NCBI RefSeq assembly: GCF_001263205.1
Contig: NZ_CP012333.1
Coordinates: forward strand, 7,021,001-7,085,000
Direction: 5' to 3'
DNA: 64,000 nt
Source of the DNA: Labilithrix luteola
Lineage (GTDB): Bacteria; Myxococcota_A; Polyangia; Polyangiales; Polyangiaceae
Shown: piece by piece, positions 24,624 through 32,363 of the stretch
Layout: each line of letters opens with the position of its first letter
Numbering within the stretch: the stretch's first letter is position 1
Made by a program: the position numbers and the translations under genes
The notes under the pieces: generated by a model
Database searches by the model: none
Seen by the model: the letters and a program-made list of their open reading frames with translations, nothing else
Told to the model about the DNA's origin: nothing

Positions 24624-25754
24624 TCAGGGCAGCTGGAAATCCCGAACGACGGCCATGTGATCCATCCCGGTGGCCGCACTGTCGCTCGCCAGGACGGGCG
24701 CCACTTCGGAGAGCGGTCTGTACACGCGACTATCGAACACCAGGCCGTTCGGATACGAGCTTGCGCCGAGGACGGTGGTGACGCGTTTGGCCGCCAAGGT
24801 CGAGTCGACGTACACGGCGTCATACGGCTTCGTTCGACTCGCATTCGTGCCGGCGCTGGCGTTCTGATCGGCCGGGTGGGGCCCTGAGGTGACGACGAGC
24901 TGGCCGAGCGTCGTCAGGCACGCCTCGGAGCGACTGTCCGTGTTGAAGTCACCGCCGATGACCACGTAGTCGCCGGCGCCGATCACGCTCCGGAGGCTCG
25001 TCACGAGCGCGCTCGCTTCGGTGTTTCGCACGCCCGAGCTGCTGGTGAGCAGGTGCACACTCACCGCCCACAAGGGATGGTCGCCCGGCACGGCGATCTT
25101 CGCGTAGACGAAGCTTCGGTTCGATACCTGCGGATCAGTCCACTTGCCCGAGGCGAGGATCGGATAACGCGAGACGACGCCGTTCGGAATCTGGGCCGCG
25201 GGTTCGGCGTAGTAATTGTAATCTGCACCGAACGCGGTGGTGACGAACGACCGGAGATCGACGTCCGAGTTCGATTTGTAATTGAAGTTCTGGACGAGCG
25301 CGATGTCGGGATGAAGGCCCTGGAAGATGCGGATGCCTTCGCCCGGGTCATAGGACTGGGCATTGCCCGTCGTCAGATTGCCCGCGAGGATACGGATGGT
25401 TTTGGGGCCCGCGTCGGCGTCCGCACCGGCATCCGCGTCGGCGTCCGCACCGGCATCCGCGTCGGCGTCCGCACCGGCATCCGCGTCGGCGTCCGCACCG
25501 GCATCCGCATCCGCGTCCGCACCGGCATCCACATCCGTATCCGCGTCTGCATCCGTTTCTGGCTCCGCGTCCGCGTCCGCGTCGGGGCGATCGGTGGGCG
25601 TGGCGTCGTGTTCGGACGGGCTCGCGTCGTTCGACGTCGGGATGGAGGCGTCGGGCCCCGGAGCAACGTTCGAGGAGTCGCCGCAGGCGAGGAAGGTGTT
25701 GAGGGCGAGGAGCGGGAGGAGCGGGAAGAGACGCCGATACTTCGAGGGCACCAC
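24624..25754 (-). CDS. Secreted DNase I-fold (endonuclease/exonuclease/phosphatase) lipoprotein
   Basis: A lipoprotein signal peptide (lipobox NTFLAC) leads to an extreme acidic tether of Asp/Ala/Gly repeats (about residues 40-115). The catalytic domain starts at RILAGNLTTG, with DIALVQNF, YPILASGKW, PLWAVSVHLLTS, VVIGGDFNTD and GMDHMAVV, the family order for a metal-dependent phosphoesterase. The usual first-strand Asn and the GDFN and DH motifs are present. The usual QE after the third strand is QN, a change at a metal ligand that may alter activity. Targets could be extracellular nucleic acid or phosphoesters. The start is GTG at 25754 or 25751. Confidence 0.82.
   Translation of the reverse strand: MVPSKYRRLFPLLPLLALNTFLACGDSSNVAPGPDASIPTSNDASPSEHDATPTDRPDADADAEPETDADADTDVDAGADADADAGADADADAGADADADAGADADADAGADADAGPKTIRILAGNLTTGNAQSYDPGEGIRIFQGLHPDIALVQNFNYKSNSDVDLRSFVTTAFGADYNYYAEPAAQIPNGVVSRYPILASGKWTDPQVSNRSFVYAKIAVPGDHPLWAVSVHLLTSSSGVRNTEASALVTSLRSVIGAGDYVVIGGDFNTDSRSEACLTTLGQLVVTSGPHPADQNASAGTNASRTKPYDAVYVDSTLAAKRVTTVLGASSYPNGLVFDSRVYRPLSEVAPVLASDSAATGMDHMAVVRDFQLP
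25411..25554. repeat. 24-bp minisatellite inside the nuclease-like gene
   Basis: Four perfect copies (25411-25434, 25435-25458, 25459-25482, 25483-25506) of a 24-bp unit, then one copy with two changes and one degenerate copy. Each unit encodes eight residues, DAGADADA, on the minus strand. The perfect identity of the inner units points to recent slippage or unequal exchange. Confidence 0.9.
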
Positions 25755-25868
25755 GACCCGCGCTTTAGCCCACCCGAGCGGTCGAATCGATCGACTCGCG
25801 CACGCTCGGAGCGATTCGAGACGAGGAAGTGCGAGCGTTCACGCGCTGCGAAACGCGATGGCCGAGCT

Positions 25869-26399
25869 TCAGCCGTGGTGCTGCGAGCGGCGCGCGCTTC
25901 GTCGGCGTTCGCCGGCGAACTTCTCGATGCGACGCTGGCTCTCGGGATCTTCGACGAGGGCGAGGGCGTCGTGGACGTCGTCGCGCGCGAGATCGAGCAA
26001 GATTTCCGTGGCGCGATCGACGTCGAAGGTTCCGTCGCCGCGACCGGGCAGCTCGACCACGGCCTTCTTGACCGACAGACCGGCGAGCGTGTCGAGGACG
26101 CGTTCGAGCACGCGCCGGAACACGGCTTCATCGAAGCTCGCACGCACGCCGAGCCCCGCGACCAGGACCTTGTCGAACGGCAGGCGTGGGCGCGCGGGAA
26201 CGGCGAGGACCTCGCCCACGTCACCCACGAGAAAGCCATCGCGCGCGAGGCGGCTCAGGCGGCCAGACAAGCGCCAGTCGAGCAGGCCGGAGAGGCCGCC
26301 GAGCGGGCGCTCGTCTTTGTAGATGCAGCCGACGACCACCTCGGCGCTCACCTCGTCGAGGCGCCGCAAATCGGGCGCGACGAAGCGAAGGTCGAGCAT
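25869..26399 (-). CDS. Stand-alone leucyl aminopeptidase (M17) N-terminal-like domain
   Basis: A 176-residue protein resembling only the N-terminal macro-like domain of M17 aminopeptidases (FVAPDLRRLDEVSAEVVVGCIY, GLLDWRLSGRLSRLARDGF, GEVLAVPARPRLPFDKVLVAGLG, FRRVLERVLDTLAGL, KAVVELPG). The catalytic C-terminal domain with its metal ligands is absent, so it should not be a peptidase; a regulatory or DNA- or protein-binding role is possible. Its ATG overlaps the nusB stop (ATGA). The C-terminus is Arg-rich (RRSARRSQHHG). The longer frame to 26555 only shadows nusB. Confidence 0.75.
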   Translation of the reverse strand: MLDLRFVAPDLRRLDEVSAEVVVGCIYKDERPLGGLSGLLDWRLSGRLSRLARDGFLVGDVGEVLAVPARPRLPFDKVLVAGLGVRASFDEAVFRRVLERVLDTLAGLSVKKAVVELPGRGDGTFDVDRATEILLDLARDDVHDALALVEDPESQRRIEKFAGERRRSARRSQHHG

Positions 26400-26821
26400 C
26401 AGCGCGCGTCCGTGCGTCCGAGATCGCTCGCGATGCGGTCGAGCACACCGTTGACGAATCCGCTCGATTCGTCGGTGCCGAACGACTTCGCGAGCTCCAC
26501 GGCTTCGTCGATGATGACGGCGCGCGGAACGTCCTTCTTGAACATCAGCTCCCACGTGCCGAGACGAAGGAGGTTGCGGTCGACGCGCGACATGCGCTCG
26601 AGGCGCCAGTTCTGCGAGGCCGAGGTGATCTTCTTGTCGATCTCGGGGAGGTGATCGGCCACGCCGTGCACGATGGCATCGGCGTAGGCGCGGCCTTCCG
26701 GATCGGCGTCTTCGAAGGTGCGCCAGAAGAGCGACACGGTCTGGTCGGCGCTGACCGCCGAGGCCTCGAGCTGGAAGAGCATCTGCAGGGCGGCTTCACG
26801 CCCTGAACGACGAGCGCCCAT
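26399..26821 (-). CDS. nusB: Transcription antitermination factor NusB
   Basis: A small helical RNA-binding protein that, with NusE (S10), binds boxA RNA and promotes rRNA antitermination. The start MGARRSGREAALQMLFQLE is the family's hallmark N-terminus, and WRLERMSRVDRNLLRLGTWELMF and PRAVIIDEAVELAKSFGTDESSGFVNGVLDRI are the conserved middle and C-terminal segments. At 140 residues it is of normal length. Its ATG shares one base with the ribH stop (TGATG), the common ribH-nusB arrangement, so the two are translationally coupled. Confidence 0.96.
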   Translation of the reverse strand: MGARRSGREAALQMLFQLEASAVSADQTVSLFWRTFEDADPEGRAYADAIVHGVADHLPEIDKKITSASQNWRLERMSRVDRNLLRLGTWELMFKKDVPRAVIIDEAVELAKSFGTDESSGFVNGVLDRIASDLGRTDAR

Positions 26822-27312
26822 CAGAAGCCTGCGCCTTCGAACGCGCGTTCGAGCGACACCATCTCGATGGCGCCGATCGTCGCGTCCCAACCTTTGTTGC
26901 CCGCCTTGGTGCCGGCGCGTTCGACGGCCTGCTCGATGGTGTCCGTGGTGAGGACGCCGAACGAGATCGGCAGCGAGTGCGCGAGCGAGATCGTGGCGAT
27001 GCCCTTCGAGACTTCGCCGGCGACGTAGTCGAAGTGCGGGGTGGAGCCACGGATGACCGCGGCGAGCGCGATGATGGCGTCGACCTTGCGCGACTTGGCG
27101 AGGCGCTGGACGGCGACGGGGATCTCCCAGGCACCGGGCACGCGCACGATGGTGACGTTCGCGTCTTCGGCGCCGTGGCGCGCGAGAGCATCGATCGCGC
27201 CTTCGACGAGGCGATCGACGATGAAGTGATTGAAGCGGCTAGCGACGATGCCGAACTTCGCCCCCTTGGGGACGATGAGGTTTCCTTCGACAGCGCGGGG
27301 CGTAAAGGCCAT
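26821..27312 (-). CDS. ribH: 6,7-dimethyl-8-ribityllumazine synthase
   Basis: Condenses 5-amino-6-ribitylaminouracil with 3,4-dihydroxy-2-butanone 4-phosphate, the step before riboflavin. Family motifs are intact: SRFNHFIVDRL (25-35), VPGAWEIP (58-65), ALAAVIRGSTPHFDYV (82-97, with His93 as the catalytic histidine) and FGVLTTDTIEQAVERAG (118-134). At 163 residues it matches the family. It lies 22 bases after ribB in the rib operon. Members assemble into pentamers or icosahedral shells; the sequence does not show which. Confidence 0.97.
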   Translation of the reverse strand: MAFTPRAVEGNLIVPKGAKFGIVASRFNHFIVDRLVEGAIDALARHGAEDANVTIVRVPGAWEIPVAVQRLAKSRKVDAIIALAAVIRGSTPHFDYVAGEVSKGIATISLAHSLPISFGVLTTDTIEQAVERAGTKAGNKGWDATIGAIEMVSLERAFEGAGF

Positions 27313-27334
27313 GTCGTTCTCCTGACGGTCTAGA

Positions 27335-28507
27335 TCAATCGGCCTTTTTGCCGAGGGGGAGGCTGCCTACCACGGAGAGACCGAAGCCCGACAGGCCGGC
27401 GATCTTGCGCGGGCTGTTCGTGAGCAGGCGGATTTCGTGCAGGCCGAGGTCCGCGAGGATCTGTGCGCCGATGCCGAACTCGCGCAGCGGGCTGTCGGCG
27501 CTCTCGTTGTTGGGCGGCGTGAGCGAGATGCCGTCGGCGATGAAACCGAGCTCGTTCAGCTCGATGGAGGGCGTCTTGCGGGGCGGCAGATACACGATGA
27601 CGCCGCGGCCCGCGGCCTCGATCTGACGGATCGCCTCGCGCAGGTTGCGGCCGCCTTCACGCGGGGTGGAGGCGAACACGTCGCCGAAGGTCGAACCCGA
27701 GTGCATGCGGCAGAGGACGGGCTCCTTGCCCCGTGCCTCGAGATCGCCCTTGGTGAGGGCGATGAACTGACGCGCGTCGGTGGACGTCTCGTAGACGGTG
27801 GCGCTCCACTCCGACGAGGTCTCGTCGAGCTTCACGATGCCTTGCGAGACGCGGCGAACGAGGCCCTCGGTCTGCAGGCGGTACTGGATCAGGTCGGCGA
27901 TGGTGACGATGCGAAGGCCATGCTTCTTGCCGAAGACCTCGAGGTCCGGCATGCGGGCCATCGAGCCATCGTCGTTCATGATCTCGCAGATGACGCCGGC
28001 CGGCTCGAGCCCGGCGAGGCGCGCGAGGTCGACGGAGCCTTCCGTCTGACCCGTGCGAACGAGGACGCCGCCCTTGCGTGCGCGGAGCGGGAAGACGTGG
28101 CCCGGCGTGACGAGCTCCTCCGGCTTGCAGCTCGGGTTGGCTGCCACGCGGATCGTGTGCGCGCGGTCCGCGGCGCTGATGCCGGTGGTGACGCCGTGAC
28201 GTGCCTCGATGCTCACCGTGAAGGCCGTTCCGAGCGAAGGACCCGACCGGCCCGGCGCTGCCATCATCGGCAGGTTGAGCTGGTGGATCTGCTCTTCGGT
28301 CATCGTGAGACAGATGAGGCCGCGACCGTGCGTGGCCATGAAGTTGATGGCCTCCGGCGTGACGAACTGGGCGGCCATGGTGAGGTCGCCTTCGTTCTCC
28401 CGGTCCTCGTCGTCGACGAGGATGACCATTTTGCCCGCACGGATGTCGGCGATAGCGCCGTTCACGCGCTCGAGAAGCTTCGGTTCGATGTTGAGAGCAG
28501 GGGACAT
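27335..28507 (-). CDS. ribB: 3,4-dihydroxy-2-butanone-4-phosphate synthase with degenerate GTP cyclohydrolase II half (RibBX-like)
   Basis: The N-terminal half (about 1-205) is a full RibB: DDEDRENEGDL (acid cluster), THGRGLICL, RHGVTTGISAADRA and GHVFPL, which convert ribulose 5-phosphate to the four-carbon riboflavin precursor. The C-terminal half (about 207-390) aligns to GTP cyclohydrolase II but has lost the zinc site: where the family has ECLTGD and RCDCG, this has GSTFGD (271-276) and REGG (283-286), so Ser272, Arg283 and Gly285 replace the three Cys. The EGRGIGL loop is also absent (TPSIELN). This matches RibBX-type fusions, which keep only RibB activity. ATG 28507 is used; the longer frame only shadows ribE. 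Confidence 0.93.
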   Translation of the reverse strand: MSPALNIEPKLLERVNGAIADIRAGKMVILVDDEDRENEGDLTMAAQFVTPEAINFMATHGRGLICLTMTEEQIHQLNLPMMAAPGRSGPSLGTAFTVSIEARHGVTTGISAADRAHTIRVAANPSCKPEELVTPGHVFPLRARKGGVLVRTGQTEGSVDLARLAGLEPAGVICEIMNDDGSMARMPDLEVFGKKHGLRIVTIADLIQYRLQTEGLVRRVSQGIVKLDETSSEWSATVYETSTDARQFIALTKGDLEARGKEPVLCRMHSGSTFGDVFASTPREGGRNLREAIRQIEAAGRGVIVYLPPRKTPSIELNELGFIADGISLTPPNNESADSPLREFGIGAQILADLGLHEIRLLTNSPRKIAGLSGFGLSVVGSLPLGKKAD

Positions 28508-28533
28508 GCGTGAATCGCCAAAAAAAGTGTAGG

Positions 28534-29256
28534 TTACATGTAGCCGGAGCGCTTCAGGCGATCGAGCCACGCCGCGTCGGACGCTGCGTGATCGTTCCCC
28601 CCACCTGCCTGTCCAGTTGTCTGGAGAATGCGCGCCACGTAGCGAGCGAGCAGATCGACTTCGAGATTCACCTTCGCGCCCACCGACAGCACGTCGAGCG
28701 AGGTTTTCTCGCGCGTGTGTGGGATGATCATGACGTCGAATCCGTCGCTCGAGACGCCATTGACCGTGAGGCTCACGCCGTTCACGCAGATCGAGCCCTT
28801 CGGCGCGATGTATCGCATGAGCTCGGGCGGAGGTTGAAAGGTGACTTTTACGGCCGCGCCGTCGGGGGCCTTGGCGGCGATGCGCCCGACGCCGTCGACG
28901 TGGCCACTGACGATGTGGCCGCCCATGCGCCCACCGAGCGGGACCGCACGCTCGAGGTTGACGGTGGCCCCGGTCGAGAGCTCTCCGAGGGTGGTCTTCG
29001 CCAACGTCTCGGCCGAGGCATCGGCCTCGAATACGCTCGGGGTGCCGGGACCGCCTGGGGTCACGATCGACGCGACGGTCAGGCACACGCCATCGACCGC
29101 GATCGATTCGCCGAGCACGAGGGGCTCATGACCGATGGTCGGGGTGGCCGTCAGGCCGAAATCCCCCTCGACAACGAGACGGGCGTCGCGGGTGTTTCCT
29201 GTCCCACCCGATCGGCGGACAAGCTTTCCCTTGGATTCGACCAAACCCGTGAACAT
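28534..29256 (-). CDS. ribE: Riboflavin synthase, alpha subunit type
   Basis: Dismutates two 6,7-dimethyl-8-ribityllumazine molecules to riboflavin. The start MFTGLVE is the family signature (position 29256). Two lumazine-binding barrels are evident: residues 1-105 with GESIAVDGVCLTV, and 106-205 with GSICVNGVSLTVN and GHIVSGHVDGVG between them. The protein is longer than the usual 200-220 residues owing to a C-terminal extension (RILQTTGQAGGGNDHAASDAAWLDRL). It is the first gene of the rib cluster, followed after 26 bases by ribB. No FMN riboswitch is visible upstream, and ribD and ribA are not in the window. Confidence 0.95.
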   Translation of the reverse strand: MFTGLVESKGKLVRRSGGTGNTRDARLVVEGDFGLTATPTIGHEPLVLGESIAVDGVCLTVASIVTPGGPGTPSVFEADASAETLAKTTLGELSTGATVNLERAVPLGGRMGGHIVSGHVDGVGRIAAKAPDGAAVKVTFQPPPELMRYIAPKGSICVNGVSLTVNGVSSDGFDVMIIPHTREKTSLDVLSVGAKVNLEVDLLARYVARILQTTGQAGGGNDHAASDAAWLDRLKRSGYM

Positions 29257-29417
29257 GCCACGCTCTAGGTAGTGAAGGATCGCCGCAGCGTCAAAGGCAA
29301 GCCTCGGGGAGGCCAATTCCGCCCCTTCAGCAGGTTCGGCGATGCGGAGCTGAACGGCCGCCCGACCAGCTTGGACCGGCCTCAAGTAGGGCCTTTCACG
29401 GGCGAAGCCATCCGGGC

Positions 29418-30143
29418 ATGATGAAGATGTCCATGGTGGACTACCCGTCGAGGCCGAGTCAGAAGGGGCGGGGTCGCGGTCGCCGGGCCTGGCTGACGGG
29501 CTTACTTTCGGGCGGGCTCGTCGGCTTCGGCGTCACCCTGGCAGCCGGCCTCGTCGCCACGCTCGGAGCCTGCGGTCCGAGTTTCCAGGCCATCTACGAG
29601 GGCAACGCGCGTTTCGAGCATTGCTACGCGCTCGAAGAGAATCCGCAGGTCCTCATGCACGACAAGGCCGAGTGCTGGCGGGATTGGTCCGAGCACTACA
29701 CCTACGGTCAAACGCGCGACCGCGTGCAGTACGCCATCGCCCGCTACGTGGCCCTCTCGCAGGCGCCGAACGTTCCGACCGACGAGGCCATGATGATGGC
29801 CGCCCCCGGCGTCACCCCGCGTTTGACCACGATCACCGCGCCGGCTCCGACCAACGCGTTTGCGCCGCCTCCCAAGACGCTCGGCGAGATGCTCCCCGAC
29901 GCGGGCTCGCCCATGCGACCGAACGAAACGCCCACGATCGTCTACGGCAGCCCGCACAACTTCGATCCCGACGCTTCGACCACGCCGCTGCCCTCGGGCC
30001 GCTGCACCGACCAGTGCGGTGACGAATATCGCGCCTGCGGACGTCAGTGCGTGAAGAGCGATGCGGGCGTGCGCGCCGTGGGCACGCCCTGCACGTCTTG
30101 CGAGACTACCTACAACGCGTGCATGCGCGCGTGCTTCAAGTAG
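29418..30143 (+). CDS. Lipoprotein with Cys-rich C-terminus
   Basis: The signal segment GGLVGFGVTLAAGLVATLGAC ends in a canonical lipobox (LGAC), preceded by a Lys/Arg-rich n-region. The mature part opens with a helix-rich patch (FQAIYEGNARFEHCYALEE, DKAECWRDWSEHYTYGQTRDRVQYAIARY). A Pro/Thr-rich linker follows, then a C-terminal module with eight Cys (CTDQCGDEYRACGRQC, CTSCETTYNACMRACFK). The spacing suggests a helical hairpin held by disulfides. Function unknown. Divergent from ribE. Its end overlaps the convergent ppa gene by 8 bases. Of the clustered ATGs at the start, the first is given. Confidence 0.8.
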   Translation: MMKMSMVDYPSRPSQKGRGRGRRAWLTGLLSGGLVGFGVTLAAGLVATLGACGPSFQAIYEGNARFEHCYALEENPQVLMHDKAECWRDWSEHYTYGQTRDRVQYAIARYVALSQAPNVPTDEAMMMAAPGVTPRLTTITAPAPTNAFAPPPKTLGEMLPDAGSPMRPNETPTIVYGSPHNFDPDASTTPLPSGRCTDQCGDEYRACGRQCVKSDAGVRAVGTPCTSCETTYNACMRACFK

Positions 30144-30711
30144 TCGGGGCTTCGTGCGCCGCCGGGACCACCGCGCGCTTCGGTAGAATCACGTCGCGAT
30201 AACAGGTCAGGCTCGCGCGGATCACCTTCGCGGCCTCCCAGGGGCCGAGCAGCTCGTCGACCTCGACCTGCTTGTGCTCGAGTGTCTTGTAATCCTCGAA
30301 GAAGCGGCGAAGCTCGAGGAGCGTGTGCTGCGGCACCTCGCGGATGTGCGTGTACTGGTTGTACGCGGGGTCATCGAGGTGCACGGCGATGATCTTGTCG
30401 TCGAGCCCTTTTTCGTCGCGCATCTGCATGAGGCCGATGGCGCGCGCGCGCATGATGCACATCGGCACGACGGGCTCCTGGCAGAGCACGAGGATGTCGA
30501 GCGGATCGCCGTCGTCGCAATAGGTGCGAGGGATGAAGCCGTAGTTCGCCGGGTAATGGACCGCGCTGAAGAGGATGCGGTCGACCTTGAGAAGCCCGGT
30601 GTCCTTGTCGAGCTCGTACTTGACCTTCGAGCCCTTCGGGATCTCGATGAAGGCCGTGATGCTCTCGTCGATGGGCTCGTCGCAGGCGATGTCGTGCCAG
30701 GGATGTGTCAT
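30136..30711 (-). CDS. ppa: Inorganic pyrophosphatase, family I
   Basis: Hydrolyses pyrophosphate to two phosphates, pulling biosynthetic reactions forward in the cytoplasm. Motifs are intact: EIPKGSKVKYELDK (23-36), YPANYGFIPRTYCDDGDPLD (53-72, with Asp67, Asp69 and Asp72 as metal ligands), and LDDPAYNQY and FFEDYKTLE further on. At 191 residues it is of normal length. The C-terminal dozen residues (RAVVPAAHEAPTT) are an unconserved tail whose coding sequence overlaps the convergent lipoprotein gene. Confidence 0.97.
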   Translation of the reverse strand: MTHPWHDIACDEPIDESITAFIEIPKGSKVKYELDKDTGLLKVDRILFSAVHYPANYGFIPRTYCDDGDPLDILVLCQEPVVPMCIMRARAIGLMQMRDEKGLDDKIIAVHLDDPAYNQYTHIREVPQHTLLELRRFFEDYKTLEHKQVEVDELLGPWEAAKVIRASLTCYRDVILPKRAVVPAAHEAPTT

Positions 30712-30736
30712 CGGAACTGCTCCACTTCAGCCGTGC

Positions 30737-31342
30737 TCAAATCCCATCATCGGCATCGGCGTCCGATGCGTCGACGGCATTGTCGTCCGCCCCCGAGTCT
30801 GCAAGGCCCATGTTGGTGACCGAGTCGGTTGCGCTCGTGGTCGAGGCATCGCCGTTGGGTACTGGCGCGGTCGGAACCGGCGCAGCTTGCACCACCACGC
30901 GAAGGAAGTAGTCGGCGCAGGTGCCGTTCTTCACGGTGAGCACTCCATTGGTCGCGCCGGAGAGCTCGGTGAGGTTACCGCCACCGATCGTGAAGTTGCC
31001 GAATTCGTGAAGCGGATCCGACTGAGCGCTCAGATACGGGAGGATGATCTGAGGGGGCCGATTGCCGAGCGCGCGCAGGTCGAACTGATACATGCGCTGC
31101 TTGGGGAACGGGAGCCACGGACCATCGATGGGGTTCGACTCCCACGTGTCCACATTGAGCAGATGGCCCTGCCCCGCAACGGCGCCGTACTGCACGATCT
31201 CGCCGTCGCAATTGTGGCCGTAGCAGCCCGGCGCGAGGGCGGCACCGGCGCTCACCGCCAGCCAGAAAAACGCCAGCGTCAGTACGCGCTTGCGCGTTGT
31301 CCGCCCCGTTCGGCTCGCGGGCTCTCGTTCGGTCGTGGTCAC
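30737..31342 (-). CDS. Exported protein downstream of hemB
   Basis: Starts (GTG) 5 bases after the hemB stop, so it is probably co-transcribed with it. A Lys/Arg n-region and a hydrophobic helix (VLTLAFFWLAVSAGAAL) end in APGCYGHNC, where the first Cys may be lipidated although the lipobox is poor. A central beta-rich part has CDGEIVQYG, GPWLPFPKQRMYQFDL and CADYFLRVVVQA. The C-terminus is a low-complexity tail ending in SDADADDGI. No family assigned; any link to haem synthesis is positional only. Confidence 0.72.
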   Translation of the reverse strand: MTTTEREPASRTGRTTRKRVLTLAFFWLAVSAGAALAPGCYGHNCDGEIVQYGAVAGQGHLLNVDTWESNPIDGPWLPFPKQRMYQFDLRALGNRPPQIILPYLSAQSDPLHEFGNFTIGGGNLTELSGATNGVLTVKNGTCADYFLRVVVQAAPVPTAPVPNGDASTTSATDSVTNMGLADSGADDNAVDASDADADDGI

Positions 31343-31346
31343 TCCA

Positions 31347-32333
31347 TCACCCGAGCAGCTCGGCCGCTTCCAGTGCGTGGTACGTCAGGATGAAGTCTGC
31401 GCCCGCACGGCGGATCGAGGTGAGCACCTCCATCATCGCGCGCTTGTAATCGATCATTCCGCGCTCGGCCGCGGCGTGAAGCATCGCGTACTCGCCCGAC
31501 ACGTTGTACGCGCCGAGCGGCAGGTTCGAAGCCTTGCGAACGTCGCGAATGACGTCGAGGTAGCTGAGGGCAGGCTTCACCATCAGCATGTCGGCGCCTT
31601 CCGCCTCGTCGAGCGCCGCTTCGCGGAGCGCCTCGCGCGCGTTGCCCGGATCCATCTGGTAGCCGGCGCGATCGCCGAACTTCGGCGCGCAGTCGGCGGC
31701 CTCGCGGAAGGGGCCGTAGAAGCCGCTCGCGTACTTGACCGCGTAGCTGAGGAGCGTGGTGTTCGTGAACCCTTCGCTGTCGAGCGCCGTGCGAATCGCG
31801 GCGACGCGACCGTCCATCATGTCGCTCGGCGCGACGACGTCGGCACCGGCCTTGGCGAACAGGACGCTCATCTTGGAGAGCTGCTCGAGCGTGGCGTCGT
31901 TGTCGACCTCCCACTCGCCGTCGCGACGCTGGCGGAGGATCCCGCAGTGGCCGTGGTCGGTGTATTCGTCGACGCAAACGTCGGCCATGACGACGAGGTC
32001 AGGCACGGCGGCCTTCATCTCGGCAATGGCGCGCGGAACGGGCCCGTCGGGATCGAGGCCGGAGTTGCCGCGCTCGTCTTTCGTCTTCGGCAGACCGAAG
32101 AGAATGACCGACGAGACGCCGCGCTCCTTGATCGACTTGGCGAGCTCGCGTGCCGCGCTGAGCGGCTGCTGGCTCACGCCGGGCATCGTGGAGATGGGGC
32201 GTGGCGCGTCGAGCGCCGCGTTGAAGAACATCGGGTAGACGAAGTCCTTCGGCGACAGCGTGGTCTCGCGAACGAGGGCGCGCAGTTCGGGGGTGGCACG
32301 GAGACGGCGGGGGCGGATGGTCGGGAAACCCAT
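31347..32333 (-). CDS. hemB: Porphobilinogen synthase (delta-aminolevulinate dehydratase)
   Basis: Condenses two 5-aminolevulinate molecules to porphobilinogen, the first common step of tetrapyrrole synthesis. Both Schiff-base lysines are present: Lys200 in SYAVKYASGFYGPFR and Lys253 in MLMVKPALSYLD. The metal site reads DVCVDEYTDHGHCG (118-131): Cys120 and Cys130 are kept as in zinc enzymes, but the middle Cys is Asp122 as in magnesium-type enzymes, a hybrid pattern. At 328 residues it is of normal length. A fused CobA-like/HemD gene lies 1.9 kb away on the other strand. Confidence 0.97.
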   Translation of the reverse strand: MGFPTIRPRRLRATPELRALVRETTLSPKDFVYPMFFNAALDAPRPISTMPGVSQQPLSAARELAKSIKERGVSSVILFGLPKTKDERGNSGLDPDGPVPRAIAEMKAAVPDLVVMADVCVDEYTDHGHCGILRQRRDGEWEVDNDATLEQLSKMSVLFAKAGADVVAPSDMMDGRVAAIRTALDSEGFTNTTLLSYAVKYASGFYGPFREAADCAPKFGDRAGYQMDPGNAREALREAALDEAEGADMLMVKPALSYLDVIRDVRKASNLPLGAYNVSGEYAMLHAAAERGMIDYKRAMMEVLTSIRRAGADFILTYHALEAAELLG

Positions 32334-32363
32334 CGGCGCGCACTGTAGCAGAGAGTCGGAGCG

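Noticed and set aside
25053..26654. 533-residue open frame on the plus strand
   Set aside because: Runs antisense across two genes and the minisatellite; the GIRVGVRT repeats are only the complement of the Asp/Ala repeat.
27335..29086. Single 583-residue ribE-ribB fusion
   Set aside because: The upstream part is ribE DNA read in the wrong frame; the true riboflavin synthase uses another frame with all its motifs.
29257..29417. FMN riboswitch before the rib cluster
   Set aside because: I could not find the conserved RFN-element segments in this stretch.
32342..32363. Operon of hemB with the METTL20-like gene by sequence signal
   Set aside because: The genes share strand and lie 30 bases apart, which allows one transcript, but no coupling signal is visible, so I did not claim it.
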